Part shown: piece by piece, positions 7,031 to 14,975 of the stretch
Layout of the letters: each line of letters opens with the position of its first letter
Numbering within the stretch: the first letter of the stretch is position 1
From: Acidimicrobiia bacterium
GTDB taxonomy: Bacteria; Actinomycetota; Acidimicrobiia; Acidimicrobiales; AC-14
Assembly (NCBI GenBank): GCA_023265025.1
Contig: JAHFUP010000003.1
Coordinates: forward strand, 62,001-126,000
Length of the DNA stretch: 64,000 bases
Direction of reading: 5' to 3'
Made by a program: the position numbers and the translations under genes
Notes under the pieces: model-generated
Database searches by the model: none
What the model was told of the DNA's origin: nothing
The model's input: the letters and a program-made list of their open reading frames with translations, nothing else

Positions 7031-7870
7031 GTGGCACTGCCTCTGGACAAGCTCGGGACCCGGTATGAGACGCGGACGGCGACGATCGACGTCGACCGGG
7101 CGCGGGCCTACGCGGCGGCCACCAACGACCCCAACCCCGCCTACCTGACGGGACTCCTGGCCCCACCCGTCTTCGCCGTGGTCCCCACCTGGGACGCCAT
7201 GATGGTCGCCCTCCACGACGTGGTGCCGGCGGCCGACCAGGTCGCCATGCTCCACGCCGAGCAGGACATGCACTTCCAGGCCCCGCTGGTGCCCGGCCGG
7301 CCGTTGGTCACCTTCGCCGAGGCGTACGGCCTGCGCAGCGGCCGCATGGGGACCCGGTTCACCATGCGGGTGGTCAGCTCCTACGACGACGGCACGCCGG
7401 TCATCGAGCAGTTCGCCACCATGCTGATCCGGGGCGTCGAGGCCGGCGACGACGCGGGGCCGACCCCGCCGTCGCACGCTTTCCCGCCTGAGGCCAAGGC
7501 GGCCAAGTTGGCGTCGGTGGCCGGGTCGGTGGACCCCGACCAGGCCGTCCGCTACGCGTCGGCTTCCGGTGACGCCAACCCGATCCACGTCGACGACGAC
7601 GCGGCCAGGGCGGTCGGGCTGCCCGGGGTGATCCTCCACGGCATGTGCACGATGGCGCTGTGCGGCCGTGACGTGGTCGACGAGCTGGCTGGCGGCGACC
7701 CGACCCGGCTGCGGCGGCTGGCGGTGCGCTTCTACCGGCCGGTGTTCCCGGGGAACGATCTCGTCACCACCATGTACGACGCCGGCGACGGGATCATCGC
7801 GTTCGAGGCGTCCAGCGCCGGCAAGGTCGTCGTGCGCGACGGCCGGGCCGAGCTGAGGCAGCCCGGCTGA
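7031..7870 (+). CDS. MaoC-like double hotdog dehydratase
   Basis: A 279-residue protein with two hotdog folds. The N-terminal half has the degenerate FAS1/HsdD-like hotdog (YAAATNDPNPAYL, FQAPLVPGRPL). The C-terminal half has the active hydratase-2 motif: YASASGDANPIHVDDDAAR, then GLPGVILHGM, with the catalytic Asp and His. The likely reaction is hydration of an enoyl thioester. GTG 7031 is the start. Its TGA shares one base with the ATG of the MoaD/CdsA-like gene (TGATG). Confidence 0.85.
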   Translation: MALPLDKLGTRYETRTATIDVDRARAYAAATNDPNPAYLTGLLAPPVFAVVPTWDAMMVALHDVVPAADQVAMLHAEQDMHFQAPLVPGRPLVTFAEAYGLRSGRMGTRFTMRVVSSYDDGTPVIEQFATMLIRGVEAGDDAGPTPPSHAFPPEAKAAKLASVAGSVDPDQAVRYASASGDANPIHVDDDAARAVGLPGVILHGMCTMALCGRDVVDELAGGDPTRLRRLAVRFYRPVFPGNDLVTTMYDAGDGIIAFEASSAGKVVVRDGRAELRQPG

Positions 7871-8967
7871 TGGCGGTCCTGCGTCTCTTCGCCGCCGCCC
7901 GGGAAGCCGCCGGCCTGACGACCGACGAGGTGCCGGCCTCCACGGTGGCCGAGGTGCTGGAAGAGGCGCGCCGTCGCTACGGCGAGCGGTTCACGGCGGT
8001 GCTGGCGACGTCGAAGGTGTGGGTGAACGGCGAGCCCGCCGGCCCGGCGACTCCGGTCACCGAGACCGACGTGGTGGCCGTGCTGCCGCCGGTGTCAGGC
8101 GGGGCGCCGGCCCGGCCGGCGGCACCTGTCTCGCGGCCGGCGGCCGTCCGGGGGAACCTGGCCCTGGTTCGCGATGTGGCGCCGGCCGAGGACCCCGCGG
8201 CGCTCGCCGAGCCCGAGCGCCCGCCGCTGGCGGTGATCCACAGGAGCGTCCGGCCCCACGGCCGCCTCGGGCTGGCGTGGGCGATGGTGACGGTGGGCTT
8301 CACGATCGTCGGCCCCGCGTGGCTCGCCGGCTGGCTGGCCGTCGCCGCCTTCATCGCCGGCGCCCAGGCGTGCCTGGTGTGGCGCAAGCGGGGCGAGCGG
8401 CCGGTGGTCCTCGCCGCCGCCGCCATCGCCGGCGCCCTACCGGTGGCCGCCTCCTTCGACGTCGCCCCGATGGCCGGGGTGGTCGCCGCGGGCGTTGTCG
8501 TCGCCCTGGTCGCCCGCCTGCGGACGCCCACGTCGGCCCCGTCGCGTGACGTGGCCCTGACCCTGGCCGTCGGCGTGCCCGTCGGGCTGGCCGCCGCCGC
8601 GCCGGTGCTGGTCCGCCACACCGGCATCGCCGCCACCTTGTTGCTTCTCGCCATGGTGTGCGCCTACGACGCCGGCGCCTACCTCGTGGGCACGGGAGCG
8701 TCGTCGCCGTGGGAGGGGCCGGCGGCCGGCATCGCCGCCCTCGTGCCCCTGACGATCTTCGCCGAGGTCGTGCTGCTTCCGCCGTTCACCGGCGCGCAGC
8801 CGCTGTTCCTGGGCCTGCTCGCCGCCGTGCTGTTGCCGTGTGGCCCGGTCGCCGCCTCCGCGCTCCTGGGCGACCGCAACGGCCACGCGCCGGCGCTGCG
8901 CCGCCTCGACTCGCTCCTGCTCCTCGGCCCCCTGTGGGCCTGGTGCGCCATCGTTTTCCTGGCCTGA
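7870..8967 (+). CDS. MoaD/ThiS-like domain fused to a CdsA-like membrane domain
   Basis: A 365-residue fusion. Residues 1-78 are a ubiquitin-like MoaD/ThiS domain: RLFAAAREAAG, VWVNGEPAG and a diglycine end VLPPVSGG. In free MoaD the two glycines are the C-terminus and carry the activated sulfur; here an Ala/Pro linker follows, so classic thiocarboxylate chemistry would need cleavage. From residue 130 on there are about eight membrane segments. The last part resembles phosphatidate cytidylyltransferase in degenerate form (SPWEG for the usual KTWEG; NGHAPALRRLDS for the GHGGxxDRxDS signature). I cannot say whether it is enzymatically active. Coupled to the MaoC gene by TGATG. Confidence 0.65.
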   Translation: MAVLRLFAAAREAAGLTTDEVPASTVAEVLEEARRRYGERFTAVLATSKVWVNGEPAGPATPVTETDVVAVLPPVSGGAPARPAAPVSRPAAVRGNLALVRDVAPAEDPAALAEPERPPLAVIHRSVRPHGRLGLAWAMVTVGFTIVGPAWLAGWLAVAAFIAGAQACLVWRKRGERPVVLAAAAIAGALPVAASFDVAPMAGVVAAGVVVALVARLRTPTSAPSRDVALTLAVGVPVGLAAAAPVLVRHTGIAATLLLLAMVCAYDAGAYLVGTGASSPWEGPAAGIAALVPLTIFAEVVLLPPFTGAQPLFLGLLAAVLLPCGPVAASALLGDRNGHAPALRRLDSLLLLGPLWAWCAIVFLA

Positions 8968-9016
8968 CACGAGGCTTGGCGAGGCGGAACGGACTGAGCC
9001 CGGCCGGTGCTTTCCC

Positions 9017-9033
9017 TAGCGCCGAAGGCGCTA
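9017..9033. terminator. Hairpin at the sodN stop codon
   Basis: TAGCGCC-GAA-GGCGCTA is a perfect 7-bp stem with a 3-nt loop between two convergent genes, and it contains the sodN stop codon. There is no T-run on either side, so it would be a weak or factor-dependent terminator. Confidence 0.4.
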
Positions 9034-9450
9034 TGCCTTCTTGGTCTCCCAAAAAATTGCGTCGATCTCGGCGATGGCGTCGAGCAGCTTCTGGCCGCTG
9101 GCGGGGTCGACGGAGCCCTTGGTGGCGCCGGCCGCCTTGGTGGCGTCCCAGAAGAGCTGGTGGAGCTGGGGGTACTTCTCCAGGTGGGGCGGCTTGAAGT
9201 AGTCGGTCCACAGCACCCAGAGGTGGTGCTTGACCATGTCGGCCCGCTCCTCCTTGATGGCGAGGGCCCGGGTCTTGAACGCGTCGTCGCTCGACGCCTG
9301 GTACTTCTCCTGGATGGCCTTCACCGACTCGGCCTCGATGCGGGCCTGGGCGGGGTCGTAGACGCCGCACGGCAGGTCGCAGTGGGCGGAGACCCGCTCG
9401 GGCGGGCTGAGGCGGTCGAGAATGGACAACACGCGGGAAAGTACGGGCAT
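9031..9450 (-). CDS. sodN: Nickel superoxide dismutase precursor
   Basis: Encodes the precursor of the Ni-dependent superoxide dismutase. The hallmark is HCDLPCGVYDP at residues 23-33: after removal of a 22-residue propeptide ending in RVSA, His1, Cys2 and Cys6 form the nickel hook. The mature part is 117 residues, the usual length. The rest of the helical bundle is typical (KHHLWVLWTDYFKPPHLEKYP). AAGGAG lies before the ATG. The gene for the matching protease (9471) is divergent with only 20 bp between them, the usual sodN/sodX pairing. Confidence 0.97.
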   Translation of the reverse strand: MPVLSRVLSILDRLSPPERVSAHCDLPCGVYDPAQARIEAESVKAIQEKYQASSDDAFKTRALAIKEERADMVKHHLWVLWTDYFKPPHLEKYPQLHQLFWDATKAAGATKGSVDPASGQKLLDAIAEIDAIFWETKKA

Positions 9451-9470
9451 GCCTAGGCTCCTTCGTCCGG

Positions 9471-9857
9471 ATGAGACGGTCGGCCCGACACTACCTAGTC
9501 GCGGTGGGGGTCATCTCCGCCGTGGCTTGGCGCCGGCCGGTACGTCGGGTCGAAGTGGAAGGCGAGAGCATGGCGCCGGCGCTGCTCCCGGGTGACAGGC
9601 TGCTCGCCGTCGCCGGCCGGCGGGCCCGCCCCGGGGACGTCGTCGCCGTGGCCGATCCGCGTGCGCCGGGCCGGATCATCGTCAAGCGGGTGGCCGCCGC
9701 CGGGCCCGAGGGGGTCACCGTGTTGGGTGACAATGCCGCGGCGAGCACCGACAGCCGCGCCTTCGGACCCGTCCGGCCGGCGGCCGTCCGGGGTCGGGCG
9801 GTCTACCGGTACGCGCCGGAGCACCGTCGCGGCCGCATCGGGGTAGCCTCGGACTGA
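9471..9857 (+). CDS. sodX: Nickel-type superoxide dismutase maturation protease (S26 family)
   Basis: A 128-residue signal-peptidase-like serine protease that in known pairs removes the SodN propeptide. The catalytic Ser lies in VEGESMAPALLPGD and the Lys in IIVKRVAAAGPEG; the closing GDNAAASTDSRAFGPV segment is the normal box E of S26 proteases. The N-terminus has a short hydrophobic stretch that may be a membrane anchor. It is divergent from sodN, and its stop overlaps the start of the rsiG-like gene (TGATG). Confidence 0.9.
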   Translation: MRRSARHYLVAVGVISAVAWRRPVRRVEVEGESMAPALLPGDRLLAVAGRRARPGDVVAVADPRAPGRIIVKRVAAAGPEGVTVLGDNAAASTDSRAFGPVRPAAVRGRAVYRYAPEHRRGRIGVASD

Positions 9858-10393
9858 TGTGGACCGACGACGTCGACCGGGTGCTCGCTGACGACTACCT
9901 GGGCGACCTTCCGGCCAAACCGATACAGGACATCCGGGCCATGCGCGACGAGTGCCGGGCCGTCGAGGACAAGGTCTCGTACCTGCGCCGGCTGGTTCAA
10001 GGCCGGGCCGACATTGTCGCCGCCGACCTCCGCCGGCGGGCCGAAGGCGGTTCCCCGATCGACCTCGACACCCTCATCGCGCAGCTCCCCGACATCCTGA
10101 GCGACAAGGGCAGCGTCGGCGGCCCCGGCCGGCTCCCGACGGGCGTCGGGCCTCCCGACGACGAGGGCCTCACCGTCGAGCTCGACAGGGTCGCGGGCCC
10201 GGACCTGCTCGGGCACCTCGCGGAGCTATCCGACACCGAGGTCGCCGAGCTGGCCCAGCGCATCGGCGACCTGGAGCGCCAGGTCTCCGGGAGCCGGCGC
10301 GGGCTCTTCGGCCGGATCGACGCCCTGAACGGCGAACTGGCCCGCCGGTACGGCACCGGCGAGGCCGATGTCGCCGCCCTCCTCGACCGCTGA
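9857..10393 (+). CDS. rsiG: RsiG-like c-di-GMP-responsive anti-sigma factor
   Basis: A 178-residue helical protein of the aerial-mycelium-formation (RsiG) family. In Streptomyces, RsiG holds the sigma factor WhiG inactive when bound to c-di-GMP. The ligand motif E-x3-S-x2-R-x3-Q-x3-D is present exactly in the first helix (E37, S41, R44, Q48, D52). A second copy in the last helix pair has E140, S144, R147 and D155 with Phe151 in place of Gln. The two helices could form the antiparallel coiled coil that binds c-di-GMP. The partner sigma factor is not in the window. ATG 9857 overlaps the sodX stop. Confidence 0.8.
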   Translation: MWTDDVDRVLADDYLGDLPAKPIQDIRAMRDECRAVEDKVSYLRRLVQGRADIVAADLRRRAEGGSPIDLDTLIAQLPDILSDKGSVGGPGRLPTGVGPPDDEGLTVELDRVAGPDLLGHLAELSDTEVAELAQRIGDLERQVSGSRRGLFGRIDALNGELARRYGTGEADVAALLDR

Positions 10394-10441
10394 TCGCCCG
10401 CTGTCCGGAATGCCACGGGCCTGGGTAGGGTTTCGACCGTC

Positions 10442-11689
10442 GTGCGCCGACTCGCAGTTCTCTCCTTCCACACTTCGCCGCTGACCCAGCCCGGCACCGG
10501 CGACGGTGGGGGCATGAACGTCTACGTGCGCGAGCTCTCGTCGGCCCTGGCCGGCGCCGGCGTCGACTGCGACGTCTACACCCGGGCGTGGCGGCGGGGC
10601 CTGGCCCCGGTCGTCGAGGTGGAGCCCGGCTTCCGGGTCCACCACGTGCCGGCGGGTCCCGAGGCGTCCGTCGCCAAGGAGGATCTCCCTCAGCACGTCG
10701 AGCAGTTCACCGCCGGCGTGCTGGACCGGATCGAGAACGCCGGCCGGCCCGACGTGATCCACGCCAACTACTGGCTCTCCGGCGTCAGCGGTCACACCCT
10801 CAAGCACCGCCTCGAGCTGCCCCTGGTGTCGACGTTCCACACCCTGGCCCGGGTCAAGGCCGAGGAGGCCGCCGAGGAGCACGACCGGCGGGCCAAGAGC
10901 GAGGCCGAGGTGATCGGCTGCTCCGACGCCATCCTGGCCAACTCCGCGGGCGAGGCGGCGCAGCTGGAGCGGTTGTACGGTGCCGTCCCCCACCGGATCG
11001 AGATCGTCCCCCCGGGCGTCGACCACCACCTGTTCTCGCCCGGCGACCAGCTGTCGGCGCGGAGGCAGCTCGGCCTGGGCAACGGGCCCGTGCTCCTCTT
11101 CGCCGGCCGCATCCAGCCCCTGAAGGGGGCCGACGTGGCCGTCCGCGCCCTCGCCGCCCTCCGCGCCGAGCGGCCCTCCGACCGCGCCGGGCCAGGGCGA
11201 CGACCGGCCACCCTGTTGCTGGTCGGCGGGCCGAGCGGCGCTGAAGGAAACGCCGAGCTGGCCCGCCTGCACCGCCTGGTTGCCGACCTCGGCGTCCAGG
11301 AACGGGTGCAGTTCATCGCCCCGCAGCCCCACGGACGGCTGGCCCTCTACTACCGGGCCGCCGACGTCTGCCTCGTGCCCAGCCGATCGGAGTCCTTCGG
11401 GCTGGTGGCGCTGGAGGCGGCGGCTTGCGGGACCCCCGTCGTGGCCGCGGACGTGGGGGGCCTGAGCACCCTCGTGACCCACGGGGTGAGCGGCTTCCTG
11501 GTCGAGGGCCGCGACCCAGAGGCCTACGCCGCCTACGTGGCCCGGCTGCTGGACGACCGGCCGCTGGCCCGGGCCATGGGCGCCCAGGCCGCGGCGTTGG
11601 CGACGACCTACCGCTGGTCGATCACCGCCGCCCGGCTGCGCCGGCTCTACGCCGACCTCACCGCCCGCCAGCTGGTCGAATGCCGCTGA
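10442..11689 (+). CDS. mshA: D-inositol-3-phosphate glycosyltransferase (mycothiol biosynthesis)
   Basis: A 415-residue GT4-family glycosyltransferase, first step of mycothiol synthesis: transfer of GlcNAc from UDP-GlcNAc to inositol 3-phosphate. The MshA-type N-terminus is clear (SFHTSPLTQPGTGDGGGMNV), as are HANYWLSG, the donor-site segments FAGRIQPLKGAD and SRSESFGLVALEAAACGTPVV (E-x7-E type). Mycothiol is made by Actinobacteria only, which supports the taxonomic reading. TAGGGT (10426-10431) sits 10 nt before GTG 10442, giving at most a very short leader. Confidence 0.9.
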   Translation: MRRLAVLSFHTSPLTQPGTGDGGGMNVYVRELSSALAGAGVDCDVYTRAWRRGLAPVVEVEPGFRVHHVPAGPEASVAKEDLPQHVEQFTAGVLDRIENAGRPDVIHANYWLSGVSGHTLKHRLELPLVSTFHTLARVKAEEAAEEHDRRAKSEAEVIGCSDAILANSAGEAAQLERLYGAVPHRIEIVPPGVDHHLFSPGDQLSARRQLGLGNGPVLLFAGRIQPLKGADVAVRALAALRAERPSDRAGPGRRPATLLLVGGPSGAEGNAELARLHRLVADLGVQERVQFIAPQPHGRLALYYRAADVCLVPSRSESFGLVALEAAACGTPVVAADVGGLSTLVTHGVSGFLVEGRDPEAYAAYVARLLDDRPLARAMGAQAAALATTYRWSITAARLRRLYADLTARQLVECR

Positions 11690-11782
11690 TCTGACCCGGG
11701 GCTACGCTGCCGGAACTGGGGAGTGCAGGGTGCGCGGGGCCGGGTCTGTTCGGCGCGCCGTCAATGCATTTCATTCCTTCCC

Positions 11783-11811
11783 TTGCGTTCTCGCTCCGAG
11801 AGGGTTACATT
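11783..11811 (+). promoter_or_regulatory. Promoter of the M23 peptidase leader
   Basis: TTGCGT (11783-11788), a 17-bp spacer and TACATT (11806-11811). The start of transcription is predicted at about 11818, the first bases of the 11-bp helix of the leader. Confidence 0.5.
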
Positions 11812-11816
11812 GCTGC

Positions 11817-11985
11817 CGGGCCCGAGGGGCGGACTGGTCACCCCTTCGGGGAAGTGGGGGCGACCAAGAGGTTCCTCGGGCCCGCCCGCGTCCCGCTCCG
11901 GTCGACGCTTGCGCCGGGGGGTGCGCCGGTTTAGCCTTCGGCCCACTCAGCAGCGCCGGCGGGGCTGCCACCTTCGCTGGAGTCC
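11817..11985 (+). ncRNA. Structured 5' leader, candidate cis-regulatory RNA
   Basis: About 168 nt between the predicted transcription start and the M23 peptidase ATG. It begins with a perfect 11-bp helix (CGGGCCCGAGG 11817-11827 with CCTCGGGCCCG 11874-11884). Inside it nest a 5-bp helix (TGGTC 11835-11839 with GACCA 11862-11866) and the hairpin CCCC-TTC-GGGG (11841-11851), with purine-rich asymmetric loops. A further GCAGC/GCTGC hairpin lies near the ribosome site. It does not fit the c-di-AMP (ydaO) consensus as I know it, although that riboswitch often precedes cell-wall hydrolases in actinobacteria. No other gene is seen in 11690-11985. Confidence 0.45.
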
Positions 11986-13128
11986 ATGGCAAACCTGAAG
12001 ATCCCGGCCCGCGCGCTCGTCGTGTTGATGGTGATGGCCCTGGCCGCGCCGGCATTCGCCGACGCCACCCCGGAGGAGAAGCGGGCGGCCGCGGAGGCCA
12101 AGAAGGCCCAGGCTGCCGCGCAGCTCGATGTCCTCAAGGCCAACGACGACGAGCTGGAGGCCGCGGTCAAAGCTCTCGACGCCGGCGTGGCCATCCAGTC
12201 GGCCAACACCGACGCAGCCCAGCAGGCGCTCCGGGCGGCCGAGCGCAACCTGGGCACCGCCCAGGCCCGCCTGGCCAACACCGAGGCCCGCATGGCGGAT
12301 CTGCGGGGCAAGGCGGCGGAGGCGGCGGTCCGGGCCTACGTGCACCCCGGTGGGGACACGCTCCTGGAGATCGTGCGGGCCAAGGACCTGGGCGAGGCCA
12401 GCCGGCGCCAGGCGCTGCTGGCCCACGTGGTGTCGAGCGACCGGGACATCGTCGACCAGATGCGCGCCGCCCGCCAGGACGAGCAGTTCGAGAGGGAGAA
12501 CCTGGCCGAGGCGGCGAGCGTGGCGTCGGAGCGCAAGAAGGCGGCCACCGAGAAGCTGGCGACGCTGGAGAAGGCCCGCAACGACCAGGTCCGGCTCAAG
12601 AACGCCCTCGACGTGCGCATCTCCGAGGTCACCTCCGAGATCGCCGCCCTCTCGCGGGAGGAGGCGACGCTCTCCAACCTGATCCGGTCGCGCCAGGCGG
12701 CGGCCCAGGCGGCCGACGACACGCCGGCGGCGAACAACGCGCCGGCGGCGAAGGTTTCCGGGTCGGGCCTGGTTTGGCCGGCCCAGGGTTCGGTGACGTC
12801 CGGCTTCGGCTACCGGTGGGGCTCCCTGCACGCCGGCATCGACATCGCCAACAGCACCGGCACGCCGGTCCGGGCGGCCAAGGGCGGCACGGTGATCCTG
12901 GCCGGATGGAACGGCGGGTACGGCAACTGCATCGTGATCGACCACGGGGGCGGGTTCTCCACCCTCTACGGGCACAACAGCCGGCTACGGGTGAGCGAGG
13001 GCCAGCGGGTGGGCCAGGGCGAGCTGATCGCCGACATGGGGTCCACCGGCAACTCCACCGGTCCCCACTCGCATTTCGAGACCCGGGTCAACGGGAGCCC
13101 GCAGGACCCCATGCGTTACCTGCCGTAG
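11986..13128 (+). CDS. Secreted M23 peptidase with coiled coil (EnvC/NlpD-like)
   Basis: A 380-residue exported protein. It has a signal peptide (RALVVLMVMALAAPAFA), then about 210 residues of Ala/Glu/Lys-rich coiled coil, an Ala/Pro linker and a C-terminal LytM/M23 domain from residue 265. The zinc ligands are visible: HAGIDIAN (H and D) and HSHFE near the end; YGHNS supplies the other active-site His. Such proteins cut peptidoglycan cross-bridges or activate amidases during division. GGAG lies 7 nt before the ATG. The long structured leader suggests post-transcriptional control. Confidence 0.88.
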   Translation: MANLKIPARALVVLMVMALAAPAFADATPEEKRAAAEAKKAQAAAQLDVLKANDDELEAAVKALDAGVAIQSANTDAAQQALRAAERNLGTAQARLANTEARMADLRGKAAEAAVRAYVHPGGDTLLEIVRAKDLGEASRRQALLAHVVSSDRDIVDQMRAARQDEQFERENLAEAASVASERKKAATEKLATLEKARNDQVRLKNALDVRISEVTSEIAALSREEATLSNLIRSRQAAAQAADDTPAANNAPAAKVSGSGLVWPAQGSVTSGFGYRWGSLHAGIDIANSTGTPVRAAKGGTVILAGWNGGYGNCIVIDHGGGFSTLYGHNSRLRVSEGQRVGQGELIADMGSTGNSTGPHSHFETRVNGSPQDPMRYLP

Positions 13129-13132
13129 GGTC

Positions 13133-13927
13133 ATGACACGGCTGGTGGTCCTGGGCGGCGGGCGGATGGGCGCGGCCCTGGTGTCCGGCCTCCTGTCCTC
13201 CGGTTGGGCGCCGGCGGGGGAGCTGGGCGTCGTGGAGCCCGTCGCCGCCAGGCGGGACGAGCTCGAGGCCATGTTCCCGGGGGTGGCGGTGGCGGCGGAC
13301 GTCACAGCTGGCGCCGAGGGGGCGGTGGTGGCGGTCAAGCCGGGCGACGTCGAGGCGGCCTGCCGGGCGCTGGCCGGCGCCGGCGTCGACCGGGTGCTCT
13401 CCATCGCCGCCGGCGTACCCCTCGCCAAGCTGGAGTCGTGGCTCAACGCCGGCGCCGCCGTCGTCCGGGCCATGCCCAACACGCCGGCCCTCCTCGGCTG
13501 CGGGGCGGCGGCCATCGCCGCCGGCGCCGCCGCTTCCGACGCCGACCTGGCCTGGGCCGAGGAGATCCTCGCCGCCGTCGGCACGGTGGAGCGGGTGGGG
13601 GAGAAGCTCCTCGACGCCGTCACCGGCCTGTCCGGTTCGGGGCCGGCGTACGTCTTCCTGGTCGCCGAAGCCCTGATCGAGGCCGGCGTCGCCGCCGGCC
13701 TGCCCCGCACCGTGAGCGAGACCCTCACCATCCAGACGCTGCTGGGCTCCGCCCGCCTCCTCGCCGAGTCGGGCGACCGCCCCGAGGTCCTACGGGCGGC
13801 AGTGACGTCTCCGGGGGGCACCACCGCCGCCGGCCTGGCCGCCCTGGAGGCGAAAGCCGTCCGGTCCGCGTTCATGGAGGCCGTGCTGGCGGCGACACAG
13901 CGCTCCAAGGAACTGGGCCGGGGCTGA
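13133..13927 (+). CDS. proC: Pyrroline-5-carboxylate reductase
   Basis: A 264-residue enzyme for the last step of proline synthesis, reduction of pyrroline-5-carboxylate with NAD(P)H. The Rossmann loop is VLGGGRMGAAL, followed by AVKPGDVEAA, VRAMPNTPALLG and the highly conserved C-terminal signature SGSGPAYVFLVAEAL with TSPGGTTAAGL. The full family length is present. It lies 4 nt after the M23 peptidase gene and upstream of a BldC-like gene, an order also found in mycobacteria. Confidence 0.95.
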   Translation: MTRLVVLGGGRMGAALVSGLLSSGWAPAGELGVVEPVAARRDELEAMFPGVAVAADVTAGAEGAVVAVKPGDVEAACRALAGAGVDRVLSIAAGVPLAKLESWLNAGAAVVRAMPNTPALLGCGAAAIAAGAAASDADLAWAEEILAAVGTVERVGEKLLDAVTGLSGSGPAYVFLVAEALIEAGVAAGLPRTVSETLTIQTLLGSARLLAESGDRPEVLRAAVTSPGGTTAAGLAALEAKAVRSAFMEAVLAATQRSKELGRG

Positions 13928-13980
13928 GCCTCTGGCCGGAGGTGTCCTCGGGCGCATAGCATGGCTGTAGGCGAAGAGGG

Positions 13981-14175
13981 GTGATCCAACTGCCGTCCAC
14001 ATCAAGGTTCCTCACGGTCGCGGAGGTCGCCGGCCAGCTGCGCGTCTCCACCATGACCGTGTACCGGCTCATCAAGGCCGGCCACCTGGCCTCCGTCCGG
14101 GTGGGCAAGTCCTACCGGGTGCGCGAGGACGACGTCGACCGGTACCTGGCGAGCACCTACACGCAGGCGGGGTGA
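13981..14175 (+). CDS. bldC: BldC-like helix-turn-helix DNA-binding protein
   Basis: A 64-residue MerR-like/excisionase-type DNA-binding protein: LTVAEVAGQLRVSTMTVYRLIKAGHL forms the helix-turn-helix and SVRVGKSYRVREDDVDRYL the wing. This is close to BldC of Streptomyces, which controls development and binds direct repeats. GTG 13981 has GAAGAGGG just upstream; TAGCAT (13957-13962) is a likely -10. Its TGA overlaps the next GTG (GTGA). The position after proC matches the BldC homologue of mycobacteria. Confidence 0.85.
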   Translation: MIQLPSTSRFLTVAEVAGQLRVSTMTVYRLIKAGHLASVRVGKSYRVREDDVDRYLASTYTQAG

Positions 14176-14975
14176 CGTACGACAACGTCTGGTTCCTGTC
14201 CGACTACGGGCTGGAGGACGAGTTCGTCGGGGTGGTGAAGGCGGTCATCCGCGCCATCGCGCCCCACGCAAGGGTGGGCGACGTGACGCACCAGATCCCG
14301 CCCCACGACCTCCGTGCCGGCGCCCTCGCCCTGGCCCGGAGCATGCAGTACCTCACGCTCGTCCCGTCGGTCGTGCTGGCCGTGATCGACCCGGGTGTCG
14401 GCTCCGACCGTCGGGCCATCGCGGTGGAGGCCGGCGACTCGATCCTCGTCGGGCCCGACAACGGGCTGCTGGCGTCGGCCGTCGCCATGGCGGGCGGCGC
14501 CCGGCGGGCCGTGTCGCTGACCAACGACGACTACCACCTGCCGGCGCCGGGGCCGACGTTCGCCGGCCGCGACATCTTCGCCCCGGTGGCGGCCCATCTC
14601 TGCGCCGGCGTCGACCTGGCCGAGCTCGGCCCGCTCGTCGATCCGATCACCCTGCTGCCCGGCATCGTCCCGCTGTCACGGGAGGAGGAGGGCGCGGTCA
14701 CCGGCGAGGTGCTCTGGGTCGACCGGTTCGGCAACATCCAGCTCAACGTGGACCCGGCCGACCTGATCCTCATGGAGGATCCGCTCATGCTCACCTCCGG
14801 CGACAAGACCCGCAAGGCGATCCGGGCCCGGAGCTACTCCGACCTGCGGTCCGGCCAGATCGGGCTGGTCACCGACTCCTACGGGCTGGTCTCAATCGCC
14901 CTCGACCGGCGCTCGGCGGCCGAGGAGCTGCGCATCGGCGCCGGCGACTCGGTGACGATCAAGCCCGCCCAATGA
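14172..14975 (+). CDS. SAM hydroxide adenosyltransferase (DUF62 family)
   Basis: A 267-residue DUF62-family enzyme. Characterised members hydrolyse S-adenosylmethionine to adenosine and methionine and are related to fluorinase. Typical segments are FLSDYGLEDEFVGVVKAVI, ARVGDVTHQIPPHD, VIDPGVGSDRR, VGPDNGLLA, FAGRDIFAPVAAHL and the C-terminal VLWVDRFGNIQLNV. It is coupled to the BldC-like gene in front (GTGA) and to a 29-residue membrane peptide behind (ATGA), so the three are probably one operon. Confidence 0.9.
   Translation: MTYDNVWFLSDYGLEDEFVGVVKAVIRAIAPHARVGDVTHQIPPHDLRAGALALARSMQYLTLVPSVVLAVIDPGVGSDRRAIAVEAGDSILVGPDNGLLASAVAMAGGARRAVSLTNDDYHLPAPGPTFAGRDIFAPVAAHLCAGVDLAELGPLVDPITLLPGIVPLSREEEGAVTGEVLWVDRFGNIQLNVDPADLILMEDPLMLTSGDKTRKAIRARSYSDLRSGQIGLVTDSYGLVSIALDRRSAAEELRIGAGDSVTIKPAQ

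Noticed and set aside
11780-11930. c-di-AMP (ydaO-type) riboswitch before the M23 peptidase gene
   Set aside because: Gene context fits, but the conserved core segments of that class as I know them are not found, and the helix layout differs. Kept as an unclassified structured leader.
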